A stretch of DNA of 64,000 nt, taken from contig VDFB02252616.1 in the NCBI GenBank assembly GCA_007258455.2, positions 120,006,552 to 120,070,551 of the forward strand. Direction: 5' to 3'. Positions 1-11,484 of the stretch are shown in pieces. The stretch's first letter is position 1. The number at the start of each line of letters is the position of its first letter. The position numbers and the translations under genes are program-made. The notes under the pieces are model-generated. The model saw only the letters and a program-made list of their open reading frames with translations, ran no database searches and was not told the DNA's origin. This DNA is from Sequoia sempervirens (taxonomy: Eukaryota > Streptophyta > Pinopsida > Cupressales > Cupressaceae).

Positions 1-984
1 TACCATGGCTTTAAACTCCTTAAACCAATTGAAGACTTTAGATTTACTTCTAAGAAAATAAATAAATGTCCTTCTACTGTAATCATCTATGAAAGAAACA
101 AAATATACAGATTTTCCTAACGAAGGAACATTCACAGGACCAAAAACATCACAATGCACATAGTCCAAAACCCCAGAAGACTTATGAGAACTTTTAAAAA
201 ATTGCACACGGTTTTGTTTACCAAAGATACAATGTTCACAGAAGTCGAACTCGAGATTGCAATCTTCAAGGCCTTCTACAAGGCTCTTAGATTTCAAGGT
301 TCTAAGACCCTTCTCACCGATATGGCCAAATCTTTGGTGCCATAACATCGTCTTCTCCGCAGGAAGCTTCATTTCCAAGGAATGAGCACCCTTAGGTACC
401 CAAAATGCACAACCATCAAATGTAGCTGCTACAGATTTTTCTACTCGATCGAACGGTGAGGATGAAGAATCCAAAGATTTCTTCTTTGGTTTGTCAAAAG
501 AACTTTTGCACTGTATCGTGCATGTATCTAGCTTGAACAGGGTTCCTATCCGAACTCCTCTAGCCAAAACCATAGCTCCTCTAGTCATCTTACATCCTCC
601 ACTCAAGAAGACAACTTGCACACCCTCATCATTCAATTTACTCACTGAAAGTAGATTTCGTACCAAACCTGGGATATGCAACACACCATCAATTCCCTTC
701 ACTCTACCATCCAGGAATTGTATCCTGACTCTTCCATGGCCAACTATCTTCAAATGAGAATCATCACCGAAATACACCTTTCCACCATCATATTCTTCAT
801 ATTTCAAGAACCAATATAAATGTGACGTCATGTGAAAAGATGCTCTAGAATCAATTAACCACACATCTTCTGATGCTTGCATTGCCAAAGTTGCAACCAA
901 TGCTTCACCGAAATAATCATTCTCCATCTCAATCCTTCTAGATGTGCTTTCCATCTTTTTTTGCAACAGGATATCAAGAAAATC
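1..984 (-). CDS. Ty1/copia element D, partial pol: protease to start of integrase core
   Basis: Reading the minus strand from 984 down to 1 gives 328 codons without a stop, and the frame leaves the window at the left edge. In order I see a short gag remnant; a protease-like segment with WLIDSRASFHMT near 820-860; the conserved LLSVSKL stretch near 640; a GAG-pre-integrase segment with LWHQRFGHIG near 330; the zinc-binding CEHC near 230; and the first catalytic Asp of integrase in YVHCDVFGP near 150. This is the usual Ty1/copia order. The protease motif is D-S-R-A instead of D-S-G-A, so the enzyme is probably inactive although the frame is open. Upstream of the frame lies solo LTR A, and the element's PBS and LTR resume at 23,976. 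Almost all of gag is missing. The plant copia lineage is uncertain. Confidence 0.9.
980..984. other. Target-site duplication of solo LTR A (left copy)
   Basis: AAATC at 980-984 is repeated exactly at 23,893-23,897, directly outside the two ends of the LTR that begins TGTAGCG at 985 and ends GTATTACA at 23,892. A 5-bp duplication is what a Ty3/gypsy integrase leaves. The match shows that everything between, about 22.9 kb, arrived after copia element D was in place. Confidence 0.9.
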
Positions 985-1761
985 TGTAGCGCCCCGCCAC
1001 ACAACCCTAGAGGAAGTTGCAATTAACTACACAAACATACTATTTTTTTTTTCTTTAAGTACAATAACATGCAAGTTCACTACCCATTGCCAACAACCTC
1101 TAAGGTTACGAGACTGAGATTACTTAAAACCCAAATGAGAAACATGAATTGAAACCATAATATTTAATTACTTAATAAATTAAGAACACATACATTCCAT
1201 ACATGATAAATTACATCAAAATTGGATGAGAGATACCACATGATTTCAAATAACATAATTTAACAATAAGATTACAACTCTCATTCCCCGAATGAGATAA
1301 ATCCAAAAAGCATGGTTACATAATACATCTTCCACCTCAATAACAAATGAGGGGTAATAAATTACAAGATTCAACTGAAATGAATAAAATATGAAATGAG
1401 ACTGGATCCCATGAGATCTCCAACTAGAAATATCATCCACACAAATAAGAAGAAAATCCAATGGAGAAAGGTGCACATTCCACCCAACCATGTGATACCT
1501 GAAGGCTCACCCCCCATGCTAGGAGATAGTAACAAGGAATCTTATACAAGACCATCAACCTCTAGACAGGTTGACTCACACTGACACAACCAATCACGTG
1601 AACCATACATCCATAAGAATAACACAAGTACAACTCTAACATCACTAACATAAGTCACATTGCTTCCAGAAATAAAATAGATCGAGTATGTTAAGAAGAC
1701 CATACACATAAAACCAAATACCAACTGTTGTAGTAGAAAGAGTGTCATCACACGACTTGAC

Positions 1762-1846
1762 ATGGGATATCCTCTAGGAATCTTCATAGGCTCCGGCCCC
1801 CACTATGGGATATCCTAGTGGCCTCAACTGAATCCCGACCCCCATA
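1762..1846 (-). repeat. Stem-loop modules in solo LTR A
   Basis: Two adjacent modules of about 42 nt are visible. In one (1,804-1,846) TATGGG pairs with CCCATA across a loop with AGGATA and CAGTTGAGGCC-like sequence. In the other (1,762-1,803) ATGGG faces CCCAC, which pairs on the minus strand through a G-U wobble. They resemble the three modules in the element B LTRs. Function is unknown. Confidence 0.55.
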
Positions 1847-2144
1847 CTCACTCATGCAGAATCAAATACCTCTTGTAAAGACAAGATAGGTGACCTTGCC
1901 ATTCTAGGCCTTCCCACTCATCCCAAGCCTATACAAGCACTTGTGTCTATAAGTGAGGCTAAATTATCTTGATTAGTGTGAAATACTACCCAAACTTCTA
2001 AGTATTGTTTTAGTTATCACTTGATTAAACCACCTCTGAAGGTTACCTAGTTTACCTCTTTGGGCTCTAGCACCTAACAAAAGCTACTCTTCTACTTGAC
2101 AACATACCAACATAAAACCAATCACCAAGGGTGCCAAAGTGCAT

Positions 2145-3690
2145 ACAAACAAGATAAACAATCACTCCAACTCTAGGAGGAACATATAATGAAAAACTCA
2201 CTTCAAACATTGGAGGCAAAAAAACACATAATCCACTCCTTTCAAAGGAGGCACGAACCACATAACCCACTCCTTATCCAAAGGAGGCACAAATCACATA
2301 ATCTACTCCTAATCCAAAGGAGGCACAAACCATCCTTGTTCATGAAAACCGGGTTAAACAATAGGATACAACTATACACACTACCCAAGACAATACAAAG
2401 GCTCACTAACATATTATGACAACCCACACAATTAAATGAAAACCCCATCTGGAAGACTTACATAAAAAATTCACTCAATTTGGCCAACAACGACAATGAG
2501 AGAAGACACATAACAAAAAGTCACTTTTGGCAATTAAATAACCTACTTTAGGATTTCTTAAATCCAAACAACAAAATGACATATTGCATGTAATCAATTA
2601 AAATAGGATCTACCAAATCCAAGCAAAGCAATAATACATCGTTTGCAAACATCCAAGGTAAGTAAAATTACATTTGCAACATTAAGTAATTCAAAACCCT
2701 AATTGTTTAATTTCATCATAATTTAAATAAGGGCTAATCCAATTACTTTACTTCAAATTTTCTCAATTACAATTAATAATAAGAATCATTTTTTTCTTTA
2801 AATAAAAATAATTTTTCTTAAAGAATCAACCTTTGCATCTTTTCTAATAAAAATAATCTAAAAATANNNNNNNNNNNNNNNNNNNNNNNNNNNNNNNNNN
2901 NNNNNNNNNNNNNNNNNNNNNNNNNNNNNNNNNNNNNNNNNNNNNNNNNNNNNNNNNNNNNNNNNNACAAACAAGATAAACAATCACTCCAACTCTAGGA
3001 GGAACATATAATGAAAAACTCACTTCAAACATTGGAGGCAAAAAAACACATAATCCACTCCTTTCAAAGGAGGCACGAACCACATAACCCACTCCTTATC
3101 CAAAGGAGGCACAAATCACATAATCTACTCCTAATCCAAAGGAGGCACAAACCATCCTTGTTCATGAAAACCGGGTTAAACAATAGGATACAACTATACA
3201 CACTACCCAAGACAATACAAAGGCTCACTAACATATTATGACAACCCACACAATTAAATGAAAACCCCATCTGGAAGACTTACATAAAAAATTCACTCAA
3301 TTTGGCCAACAACGACAATGAGAGAAGACACATAACAAAAAGTCACTTTTGGCAATTAAATAACCTACTTTAGGATTTCTTAAATCCAAACAACAAAATG
3401 ACATATTGCATGTAATCAATTAAAATAGGATCTACCAAATCCAAGCAAAGCAATAATACATCGTTTGCAAACATCCAAGGTAAGTAAAATTACATTTGCA
3501 ACATTAAGTAATTCAAAACCCTAATTGTTTAATTTCATCATAATTTAAATAAGGGCTAATCCAATTACTTTACTTCAAATTTTCTCAATTACAATTAATA
3601 ATAAGAATCAATTTTTATTTTATTTTTTAAATAAAAATTATTTTTCCTAAAGAATCAACCTTTGCATCTTTTCAAATAAAAATAATCTTA
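2145..3690. repeat. 722-bp direct duplication flanking the assembly gap
   Basis: 2,145-2,866 is repeated at 2,967 to about 3,690, at a constant offset of 822. The copies look identical except in the last ~80 bases, where A/T homopolymers differ in length. Perfect identity next to an N block, with errors only in homopolymers, points to two overlapping contig ends left unmerged rather than a biological duplication. Confidence 0.9.
2867..2966. other. Assembly gap (100 N)
   Basis: Exactly 100 N, the conventional size for a gap of unknown length. It lies inside solo LTR A. Confidence 0.99.
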
Positions 3691-3703
3691 AAATAATTAT
3701 ATT

Positions 3704-3708
3704 CAATT
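3704..3708. other. Target-site duplication of element B (left copy)
   Basis: CAATT at 3,704-3,708 precedes the LTR start TGTAATAACCC at 3,709. The same five bases at 21,834-21,838 follow the LTR end GGGCGTTACA at 21,833. This fixes the outer limits of element B although its 5' LTR is interrupted. Confidence 0.9.
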
Positions 3709-3775
3709 TGTAATAACCCTCCTAGTTGTTAGTTGGACTCAGTAGTGTTATGTTTTATTTTACTACTCAGATACT
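3709..3775 (+). mobile_element. Element B 5' LTR, first 67 bases
   Basis: The sequence matches the start of the 3' LTR (17,765-17,831), with the same TGTAATAACCCTC start and only a few substitutions. Homology stops abruptly after CAGATACT, where insert C begins. Confidence 0.85.
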
Positions 3776-6234
3776 TGTTATCAAATCAGATTGCACCCGA
3801 ACGCTTGATTAATTAAACCTAGCAATCTGTTGAAACATGGAATGATTCTCAGGCCTGTGGGTTGCCTTATTTCGAGAATCAGTCTCCAGAAAGGGTTGGT
3901 TCCTTGATTAAAAAACTCCTAAAACTAATTGACTTGGCTGGGAAAGAGAAAAAGAACTTGCTCAAACTAAAATCCTAAAGCTATGAGAGGTGATTGCACC
4001 TAAATGATAATGACTTGCAATTATGACTCACAAAAATTTCTTAAAACCCAAATCCACACAACCAGATTCAATAATTTAATCACTTGAACAATTTAAACAA
4101 AGGCTTGTGATTTAATGCACTATTGAAGGAAAACAAGGTTTTCACAACAAAATGTATTAACTCATTAATAAGCACAATGTATAACCAGTGATTTCAAATT
4201 AAATTGCATACAAATATGTGAAAAAGACAGAAAAAAATTGAAGGTTTCAGAATTGAAACACAGTAATTCTTCGATCAAATTCTTCACAAAACGATGCTCG
4301 AAATCTAGAAAGCAAACTCTAAAGTCCTGAATTCAAAGGAATCTTCTGCAATTACACACTTTTAACCTGTAATAAAACACTGCTATATTAATCTGAAAGC
4401 TGAGTTACAAGATTATCTCCTTTGCTGAAGGCAAAGGCAGAAAATAAGAACTAGAATGAAAAACAGTTAAGTTTTTCAATATATACAAAAAACCCTTCCA
4501 AAAAGGCATGCAAAAAGAACTGAAAGTCATCAGAAGGTGAAAAGATGACAATTATAATGTGAAATCCGAGCACAAGTGAAAATCTCCTGAAAAAGTGGCC
4601 AAACTCAAGTAAAAATAAGTCCAATTAAGCTCAAATTCACTGCCAAGTCGTAACTGATACATGCATTATTCCAACTGAACTGTAACTCCCTAAAAAAGTG
4701 GCTCAAAGCATGCAAAACTGCCTCATTTTTATCAACTTCGCCCATAGGAACTGAAACTCCACTTCTATTACATGTGCACGATAAAAATATCTAACACCCT
4801 CAGTTAACTTTGCCTGATATAATATCTTTAAATTGTATTAAAATATCTATAATTTGCATGTTTAAAATAACTAATTTATTAAATGATCTGTGGTATATCA
4901 TTTAACAAATTAGCTATCCATTGAATAATGCAAATTATAAATATAATAATACAATTGGAAGCTTGGTCGACTATCATTCTTTTAATAAAATTACACACAT
5001 CATTTCCTTCATGATAATAGGGCGACCACATAGCATATTATTCGGCCATATCATCAGCAATAATTCAAACAAAACCGACCATATGATGATAAAGAAACTT
5101 GACATGAAAACAAATAAAACATCATGATTTAATAAAATCATTGTCGAATTCTCAAAAGCATGTTTTAGGGTCAAAAAGGTTATCGAACCCTAAAATCCAT
5201 CATTATCACATTGACTTTTTAGAGAGAAACTTCTCGAAGGAGCTGGCCACGGCTTCACTAGGGTTTCAAGCTTGACTTCTGCAATTTTCTGTCGATTTCC
5301 ATGATCTTTTGACATATTATGGGCGTAACAGGTAAGATGAAAACCATTCGCCACAATTTTGAGCTCTTTCTGGGCATTTACATGAGATTTTTCTATCTTA
5401 TGGGCGCGACCATGATGATATTCTAACATTTTGTCATCCGCCTCTGTTCTCTGTTAAAATTTCTTTCCATTGAAGTCGATGCTGGAAGAATAATCTGAAG
5501 AAAGAATGTATGAGAATGAAACCTCAACAAAAAAAACGTGGTAAGCTTACATCCTTCTGTCATTGAATTTTAACACAATATCTCAGCTAATAATGGACAT
5601 AAGCACCAGATATTTCTGTCTTTGGCTGCGGCTAACCTTAATCTAGTGATTCCTTAGCAATTTCTGGACTTTGACCATGTATTTTAGCAAGTTTTTCTGA
5701 AAACTTCTGACCACGGCTATGAGTTATTTTCGAATTCTTTCTTTGTTATTTATAACCCTGAAAGGCACTGAAAATAATGCTCAGCTTTTGGGTGTGTGAA
5801 ATGATTTCTCCAGGCCGCACTACACTCTGCACTCTTAATTATGAATAGTTGCCTCATTTTTACATATGACTGAAACAGCTCCATATTTGTTCTGACATAG
5901 CTTTGACCTTGGTTCAAACAGGCCGCGGCCTCACAACATCATGGGTACTGCTAATAATACTCTGTTTCTGTATTTCTATGTTTAAAACTTCAAAAATTCA
6001 TAAAAAATGAAGATAATGCATTCTCCAGTTTAAAAACTTATCTGGGTAATTAGCCTTTCCATTGCATCTTCTGTAGCATTCATTTTTGGATATATTTCTT
6101 TGACAGAAAAGGCCGTGGCTCATTAAACCTTGCTTATGAATGAAATTCACCTTTCCGTATCTGGGTATAAACATTGTATTTAACTTGTTACCCTGCACCT
6201 TCATGGCTTTACTGAACAAACTCTAAACCCCTGC

Positions 6235-7553
6235 ATTTCCTTCATTATATTTACGACACAAAGGGAAACCTGATATAAGTGACAATACAAACTATATTCT
6301 TTAAAAACCCTATCACTAAACAGAAACTGCTATGAATGAAATTCACCCCCAGTCCGCCATGAATGATACTAGACCTAGATATTATATCTCATCATATGAA
6401 TTTTGTTCCCTCTCTCTTCTTGATATATCCATGACATTTAATCATTTCCATCTCTGTGATAATGATCAGTTTCTCTTTGTTTACTACCATGTTCCATCTA
6501 TAATCCTCATGCTATTGGTAGTAGCAAGCAAGTCTTCTTCTTGTTCACTTTGCCCATGGCATTGCGAGGTAGTGAATCCCATACATGTAAGAGCCCAGGA
6601 ATCTTGTATGGAGCAATTTTTTCCTTAGCCCAGTTATGAAGCTCCTCTAAAGTGATAACAGGTTTAGATTCCGATGCTGCTCTGTTCTTTGCCTTAGATT
6701 TCAGTACAATCACTGCACAGATCGCTTCTCCATAATCTTTGTCTGGTAGTCCTAGCACAACACACTCAGATACGTCTGGATGCTCTAATAGTGTTGCTTC
6801 AATTTCCAAGGCTGAGAGCTTGTAACCCCCCCACCTTAAGGATATCAACACTTGTGTGCCCCATAATGACAAAACATCCATCCTCATCTATCTTTACTGC
6901 ATCACCGGTCCTGAAATAGCCATCATATCCAAAGGATTCCTTTGTAACCTGAGGCTGTCCCCAATACTCCTTGAACATGGAAAGGCTTTTAATGCACAAC
7001 TCTCCTTCACCTTGAGGAGAACTACTTGCATCTTCTTCCACAATTTTGGCCAGCACACCAGGAAGTGGTTTCCCAACTGTTCCTCCTTTTCGGATTCCAT
7101 TAAGAGGATTTGAAAGTGCCATTCCAAACTCAGTCATGCCATAACGCTCCAGAAGCCTATGACTAGTGATTCTTTCTCATTGCTCCATGATTGGATAAGG
7201 AAGAGCAGATGAGCCACACATCATGAGACGCAATTGATGTGTTGCAGCTGCAGAAGCCCTCTGGGATTCAGGATCCATAACATCATAGCCTTGCAGTAAC
7301 CTGACATACATTGTTGGTACCAGTGTCTCCATGCTGCCTGTTTGTGTCTTTCAAAACATATTTGGGTTTCTCTGGAGTTGCATCTTTGGGTGCTTCATTG
7401 GTTAAAGTAATTGCATTCCATTGAATGACTGTATCTTTTGAACATGAATACTGCCTGATATTCCATCATATTTCGTTAACATCCAATATAAATGTTGAAC
7501 AGCACTCATGTTCTGTAGATAGCTTATTTCCTTCATTATATTTATGACACAAA
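6235..7553. repeat. 28-bp direct repeats flanking the captured gene
   Basis: A 28-base sequence at 6,235-6,262, containing TTCCTTCATTATATTTA, recurs at 7,526-7,553 with one C/T difference. Weaker similarity (AACAGAAA then CTATGAAT) follows both copies. The pair brackets the malonyl-CoA synthetase fragment, so it may mark the duplication or template switch that accompanied capture. Confidence 0.6.
6507..7332 (-). pseudogene. AAE13-like: Malonyl-CoA synthetase (AAE13-like) fragment, captured retrocopy
   Basis: The minus strand encodes the C-terminal ~260 residues of an ANL-superfamily acyl-CoA synthetase. It most resembles plant AAE13, which converts malonate, CoA and ATP to malonyl-CoA. Visible motifs are PTMY and GSSALP; the adenylate-binding ERYGMTEFGM; GGTVGKPLPGV; YFRTGD; GHTSVDILKVGG then YKLSALEIE; and the terminal catalytic-Lys motif PRNAMGKVNKK. 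The N-terminal half, with the P-loop-like motif, is absent. Two lesions are clear. A TGA at 7,177-7,179 stands where the family has Trp. A frameshift falls in the 7-C run at 6,826-6,832, between KVGG and YKL. No intron interrupts about 800 bases, so a reverse-transcribed mRNA is likely. It cannot make the enzyme. Confidence 0.88.
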
Positions 7554-8900
7554 CTGGTAGAAAACAAGAACAGAAAATCTCTATGAATATGGGACAACGT
7601 TGCCTGGGACTGTCAACATCCTTCTATATCTTGTATTGACTGAAAATTGTAACTCATGAAGATGCTGTAACATATTTCTTTGTGATGGATAACTGGTACC
7701 TTTGATGTGGCTGTTTATGTTGTTGTTTATGACTGAGGCTGCTGCTCCATAAAATAGTGATTTTCATGCTCTATATAAATCACTAACTGTCTACTTTCAT
7801 TTTTTCATTGGGCATTCTACTTCACAATGAGAAAGTGTTATATGAAACTTATTTCCTCTGTTACCTTAAAAATGACTCAACTGTAAATGCTTTACCAAAA
7901 CATCAAAACAACATTGTTCTTGTCATTGTAATTGCTGAACATGGAAATTATCTTCATAACGCTGAAATTAATCTGTTATCTTAAATATCCTGTAGACAGT
8001 GCATGCACTTGGTGGTGTAAGAAACAAAATAAAATACTGAATGCTCTGTTATCTGCCATGATACTTTGCTATTCCTTTGATTTTCTGGAAATTGTAACTG
8101 CTCAATCATTTCAAATATGCTGATTTAGACTATTTTAATCATTTGATATTACTGTACTGTATTCCTTTCTGGCTCTGTAATCGAAAACTTGATATGCCGG
8201 GCTCAACCCTTGTGGGAGCCCGTTTTACTCCACATATCAGCTGAAATGAATTCGAATATGAAAAACCTGCTCCTGCACACTGAAACAAACATGTTAGCAA
8301 AATAAAAGAAGCTGAAAGCTTCCATTGTATTATGTCTTTCTGCTGATTTCTTGCAATCATCTGATGAATGCTTGGTTTAACGCAAATTACATTTCTGTCT
8401 GTAGCATAGGCGTAAGACAAAAAGTAATTCACTATTGCTTAGAGTATAACTCTAACATTATTTCCTTAATGATTTTGCAGGTAGGCGGAGCGATGAAGCG
8501 AGGCTGCAACTGCTTGAAGGCTCGATGGCTAAAAGCACCAACGAAGTGATTCGCCGTAACAGGAAATGATGAATTGCTTTCTTTTTTACGCTCATGCTAT
8601 TTACAGCAGTGTGGCCTGTGCTTAGATTTAGTATTCATTTTTTGATTTTCAGAAACAATCTCAGTTACTCTCGCGGCTTGTGCGAGATTCAGCATTTTCA
8701 CGAAATGAATAAAAGTGCAATTTTCCTTAATTTTCTGTTTTAAACATTTGCACAAAAATCTTATGATACATTTGTAAGATGACATCATTGAGTATTCAAT
8801 GAACACTTATCAGCAAAATTTGGAAAAAATCCTGTACCTATAAGAGCTGAAACTTATTCAACTCTACCTATTGAGCGTAGAGTGAAAAATAGGTAACAAA

Positions 8901-8918
8901 TTGGCGACCTCTGCGGAG
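8901..8918 (+). promoter_or_regulatory. PBS-like site of insert C
   Basis: TTGGCGACCTCTGCGGAG follows GGTAACA with two bases between, the spacing expected for LTR end and tRNA primer site. The tRNA cannot be named. It argues for a plus-oriented LTR at 3,776-8,898, against the minus-strand polyprotein next to it, so it may be chance. Confidence 0.3.
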
Positions 8919-9194
8919 TGTTTGCCTGCTAAACTCAATAGACCAGTTACCTAGCATATTCATTGGGCATGGAGTCCTTCTCTGCTCTTAATTTTCTGAA
9001 AATGTAACTCAGCACAAACAAAAACAGAAAGAAACTACTGAAATTCTGTTTATGACAGAATTTGAAAAACAGGTGCAGCAACTGCACTTATTGAAAATCA
9101 GAAAAATCTGAAATGAAATGTGCCAGCAGGCTCTTATTGAAAACGTACTAAAACTGGAAATCTATCCTACTATGTACAGCTGAAAGCCTGAAGC

Positions 9195-11461
9195 TTAAAA
9201 ACACTGCTTCAAATGAATCCCGTTAACAGGGATTGGCAATACCTCACCATCCAGCTTTGAGAGTTGGAAAGCATTGTGTTCCTTCTTTGCTGTTATAACA
9301 TAAGGGCCATCCCACATGGCGTCAAACTTAGAATGTTTGCCAGGCCTGCTTTTCAACTCATCCCATTTGAAAACTAAGTCACCTTCATTGAAGATTCGTG
9401 CAACTGATTTTCTATCAAATGTCTTTTTCATCTGAGAGTGATGAATTTGAAGCCTTCTGAAAGCTTCGTTCCTGGACTCGTCCAACTCTGTTAACTCAGC
9501 AAGTCTAACTTGCATTGGCTCTTCTTCAAGCAATTCCAATTCCTTTATGTAACTCAGAGTTGGGAACTCTATTGATATAGGCAATTTGGCCTCCTTACCA
9601 TAAACCAAAACATATGGTGAAAAACTTGTTGACCGTTTTGGTGTAATTCTATCAACCCAAAGGGCTAATTTAAGCTTGTCATGCCATGACCTCTGATTAT
9701 CTACAATTGTTTTCCTGATGATCTTTATCAGATTTTTGTTTGTTGATTCAGCTTGTCCATTACCTTGAGGGTAATAATTGGATGAAGTGTTCAAATAAAC
9801 ATTATTTTGCACTGACCAATCTGAAACTCTTAAGCCAACAAAAGCTAAAGCATTATCTGAAATAATAGATTCGGGTGTACCAAACCTGGAAATAATGTCT
9901 TGATAAAAATTAAGGACTGAAGTTTCATTTGAATCCTTTAAAGCAACTGCTTCTGTCCATTTTGTGTAGTAATCTGTTGCTATCAAGATCCACTTGTGAC
10001 CTGCACTTGATGGTGGGTTAATAGGACCGATAAAGTCAAGTCCCCACTTCCCGAATGGCTGCTCAACCTGAATTGGACTCAGGGGCAGGGCTGCTAACTT
10101 CTGTTTTCCTGCAAAAAGTGAACATTTAGCACATTTTCTGACATAAATATGTGCATCCTTGAAAAGATCTGGCCAATAATAGCCTGCCCTCATAATCTTC
10201 AAAGCTGTAGTACGAGGTGCAAAGTGACCTCCAGCAGGTCCATCATGAAATTCCTCCAGAATTCTTTCAATTTGATCCGGGTAAATACATCTGAGGAATA
10301 TTCCATTGAAATATTTTTTATACAAAACATTATTTATTACTGCATAAGGAATTGCCTGCAATCTATAATATCTTCGTTTAGATTTATCCATACCTTCTGG
10401 GCAATCTCCAGTATACAAGTAATGGATCATTTGATGGATCCAACTAGCTGAAACATCAGATACAGTAGATTCATCTTCATTTTTCAGAACTGCAGCAACT
10501 TCTTTACTGATGTTTTCTTCATTTTCTGCAAGCTGTTTGCATAGTCCTTTACCTCAAACAAGCTTGGTAACTTTTATGCTGATGTCATACTCCATAACTT
10601 TGGTTATCCAGCCTGCTCGCTTGTCATTAATGTCTTTATTTAGCAGAAATTCTTTGACTGTTGGGTGAGCTACCAGCAGATTTATCTTATTATTGGACAG
10701 CATATGTCTAAATTTCTTCAGACTTCTTACTACGGCAAGTACATGTTTCTCAACGAATGAATATCTTGTTTCACAATCATGCAAGACTTGACTAAAAAAA
10801 GCTATGGGTTGTTCCATACCTTCATTATTTTGCTGACAGAGCATTGCGGAGATGGTATCCACTCCTCCGAATGCGTACAATATGAAATCCTTTTCAAAAT
10901 CAGGATTTATAAGAGTAGGGGCTGCTGCAAGTGCCTCCTTAATCTGTTCAAAACTGCTCTTTCCTTCTTTTGACCAGCTGAATTGAATATTTTTCTTCAG
11001 CATGGCTGTCAATGGCTGTAACAAGGCTGCAACATTTGGAATGAACCTTCTTACAAAGTTAATTCTGCCCAGGAAACTCTGCAAACCCTTTTTGTGAGCG
11101 GGCAGTGGTAAAGCCAGTATGGCTGCAATACGTTCTGGTTCAATAGAAATACCATCCTTTGAAACGATATAACCCAAAAGCTTACCTTCGTGCACAGCAA
11201 AAATACTCTTCTTCAGATTTAACGAGATTCCATACTCTCTACACCTCTCAAAAATCTGTCTAAGGTGACTGAAATGATCATCAGCACTACGTGAGAAAAC
11301 AGTAACATCATCCAAGTAAACAAGAACAAATTTGTTAATCAAACCTTGGAGAGCCATATCAATTGCTCTCTGAAAGGTGGCTCTGGCGTTTGACAGTCCA
11401 AACGGCATCTTTCTGTAAGCCATCGTACCCCACTTGGTGGTAAAAGTCGTCTTATACTGAT
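9195..11461 (-). pseudogene. Insert C Ty3/gypsy pol, partial: RT, RNase H, integrase
   Basis: One minus-strand frame of about 755 codons carries the polymerase half of a Ty3/gypsy polyprotein. RT enters mid-domain (KWGTMAYRKMPFGL) and has an intact catalytic YLDD at 11,307-11,318. RNase H follows near 10,900-10,600. Integrase has the His-His-Cys-Cys finger (GGHFAPRTT to CAKC) and all three acidic residues: GLDFIG, SDNALAF and GQAESTNK. It ends LKQCF at 9,195. The only defect inside is one TGA at 10,554-10,556, as from CGA. Gag, protease and the RT N-terminus are missing because homology ends near 11,461, next to the LTR of B. No chromodomain is seen. Few lesions suggest recent insertion. The lineage within Ty3/gypsy is uncertain. 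Confidence 0.9.
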
Positions 11462-11484
11462 CAAAAGCAAGTACAACCAGTTAT

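Larger units (their letters stand above)
985..3708 (-). mobile_element. Solo LTR A, 3' part (minus orientation)
   Basis: Read on the minus strand this ends GGCGCTACA at 985, and its other part (21,834-23,892) starts TGTAATACCCC. Together, subtracting the assembly duplication, they make one LTR of about 3.95 kb with no internal region, hence a solo LTR left by LTR-LTR recombination. It is related to the LTR of element B: short frames such as the one around MVGWNV and the stem-loop modules near 1,762-1,846 have counterparts at 12,400-12,500 and 11,823-12,167. Element B sits inside it at 3,709. The interior is AT-rich and non-coding. Confidence 0.85.
3776..8898. mobile_element. Insert C, left part: LTR-like non-coding block
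   Basis: This block lies between the two parts of B's 5' LTR. It starts TGTTATC at 3,776 and a matching inverted GGTAACA ends at 8,898, so it may be a single LTR of about 5.1 kb. If so it is followed in plus orientation by a PBS-like TTGGCGACC at 8,901. The neighbouring polyprotein runs on the opposite strand, and no polypurine tract precedes 8,898 on the minus strand, so the orientation is unresolved. It holds a broken malonyl-CoA synthetase copy (6,507-7,332). Several degenerate GGCCGCGGC-like motifs occur between 5,240 and 6,120. Nothing else in it is coding. Confidence 0.4.

Noticed and set aside
3011..3270. Conserved small gene because identical frames occur at 2,189-2,448 and 3,011-3,270
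   Set aside because: Identity is explained by the contig-overlap duplication around the N gap; the frames lie inside a non-coding LTR.
6332..7113. Plus-strand short frames over the malonyl-CoA synthetase fragment
   Set aside because: They are shadows. The minus strand carries the recognisable AMP-binding motifs, and the plus translations resemble nothing.
6507..7332. A working malonyl-CoA synthetase gene
   Set aside because: The N-terminal half is absent, there is a stop at 7,177 and a frameshift at 6,826-6,832, and no promoter or introns are seen.
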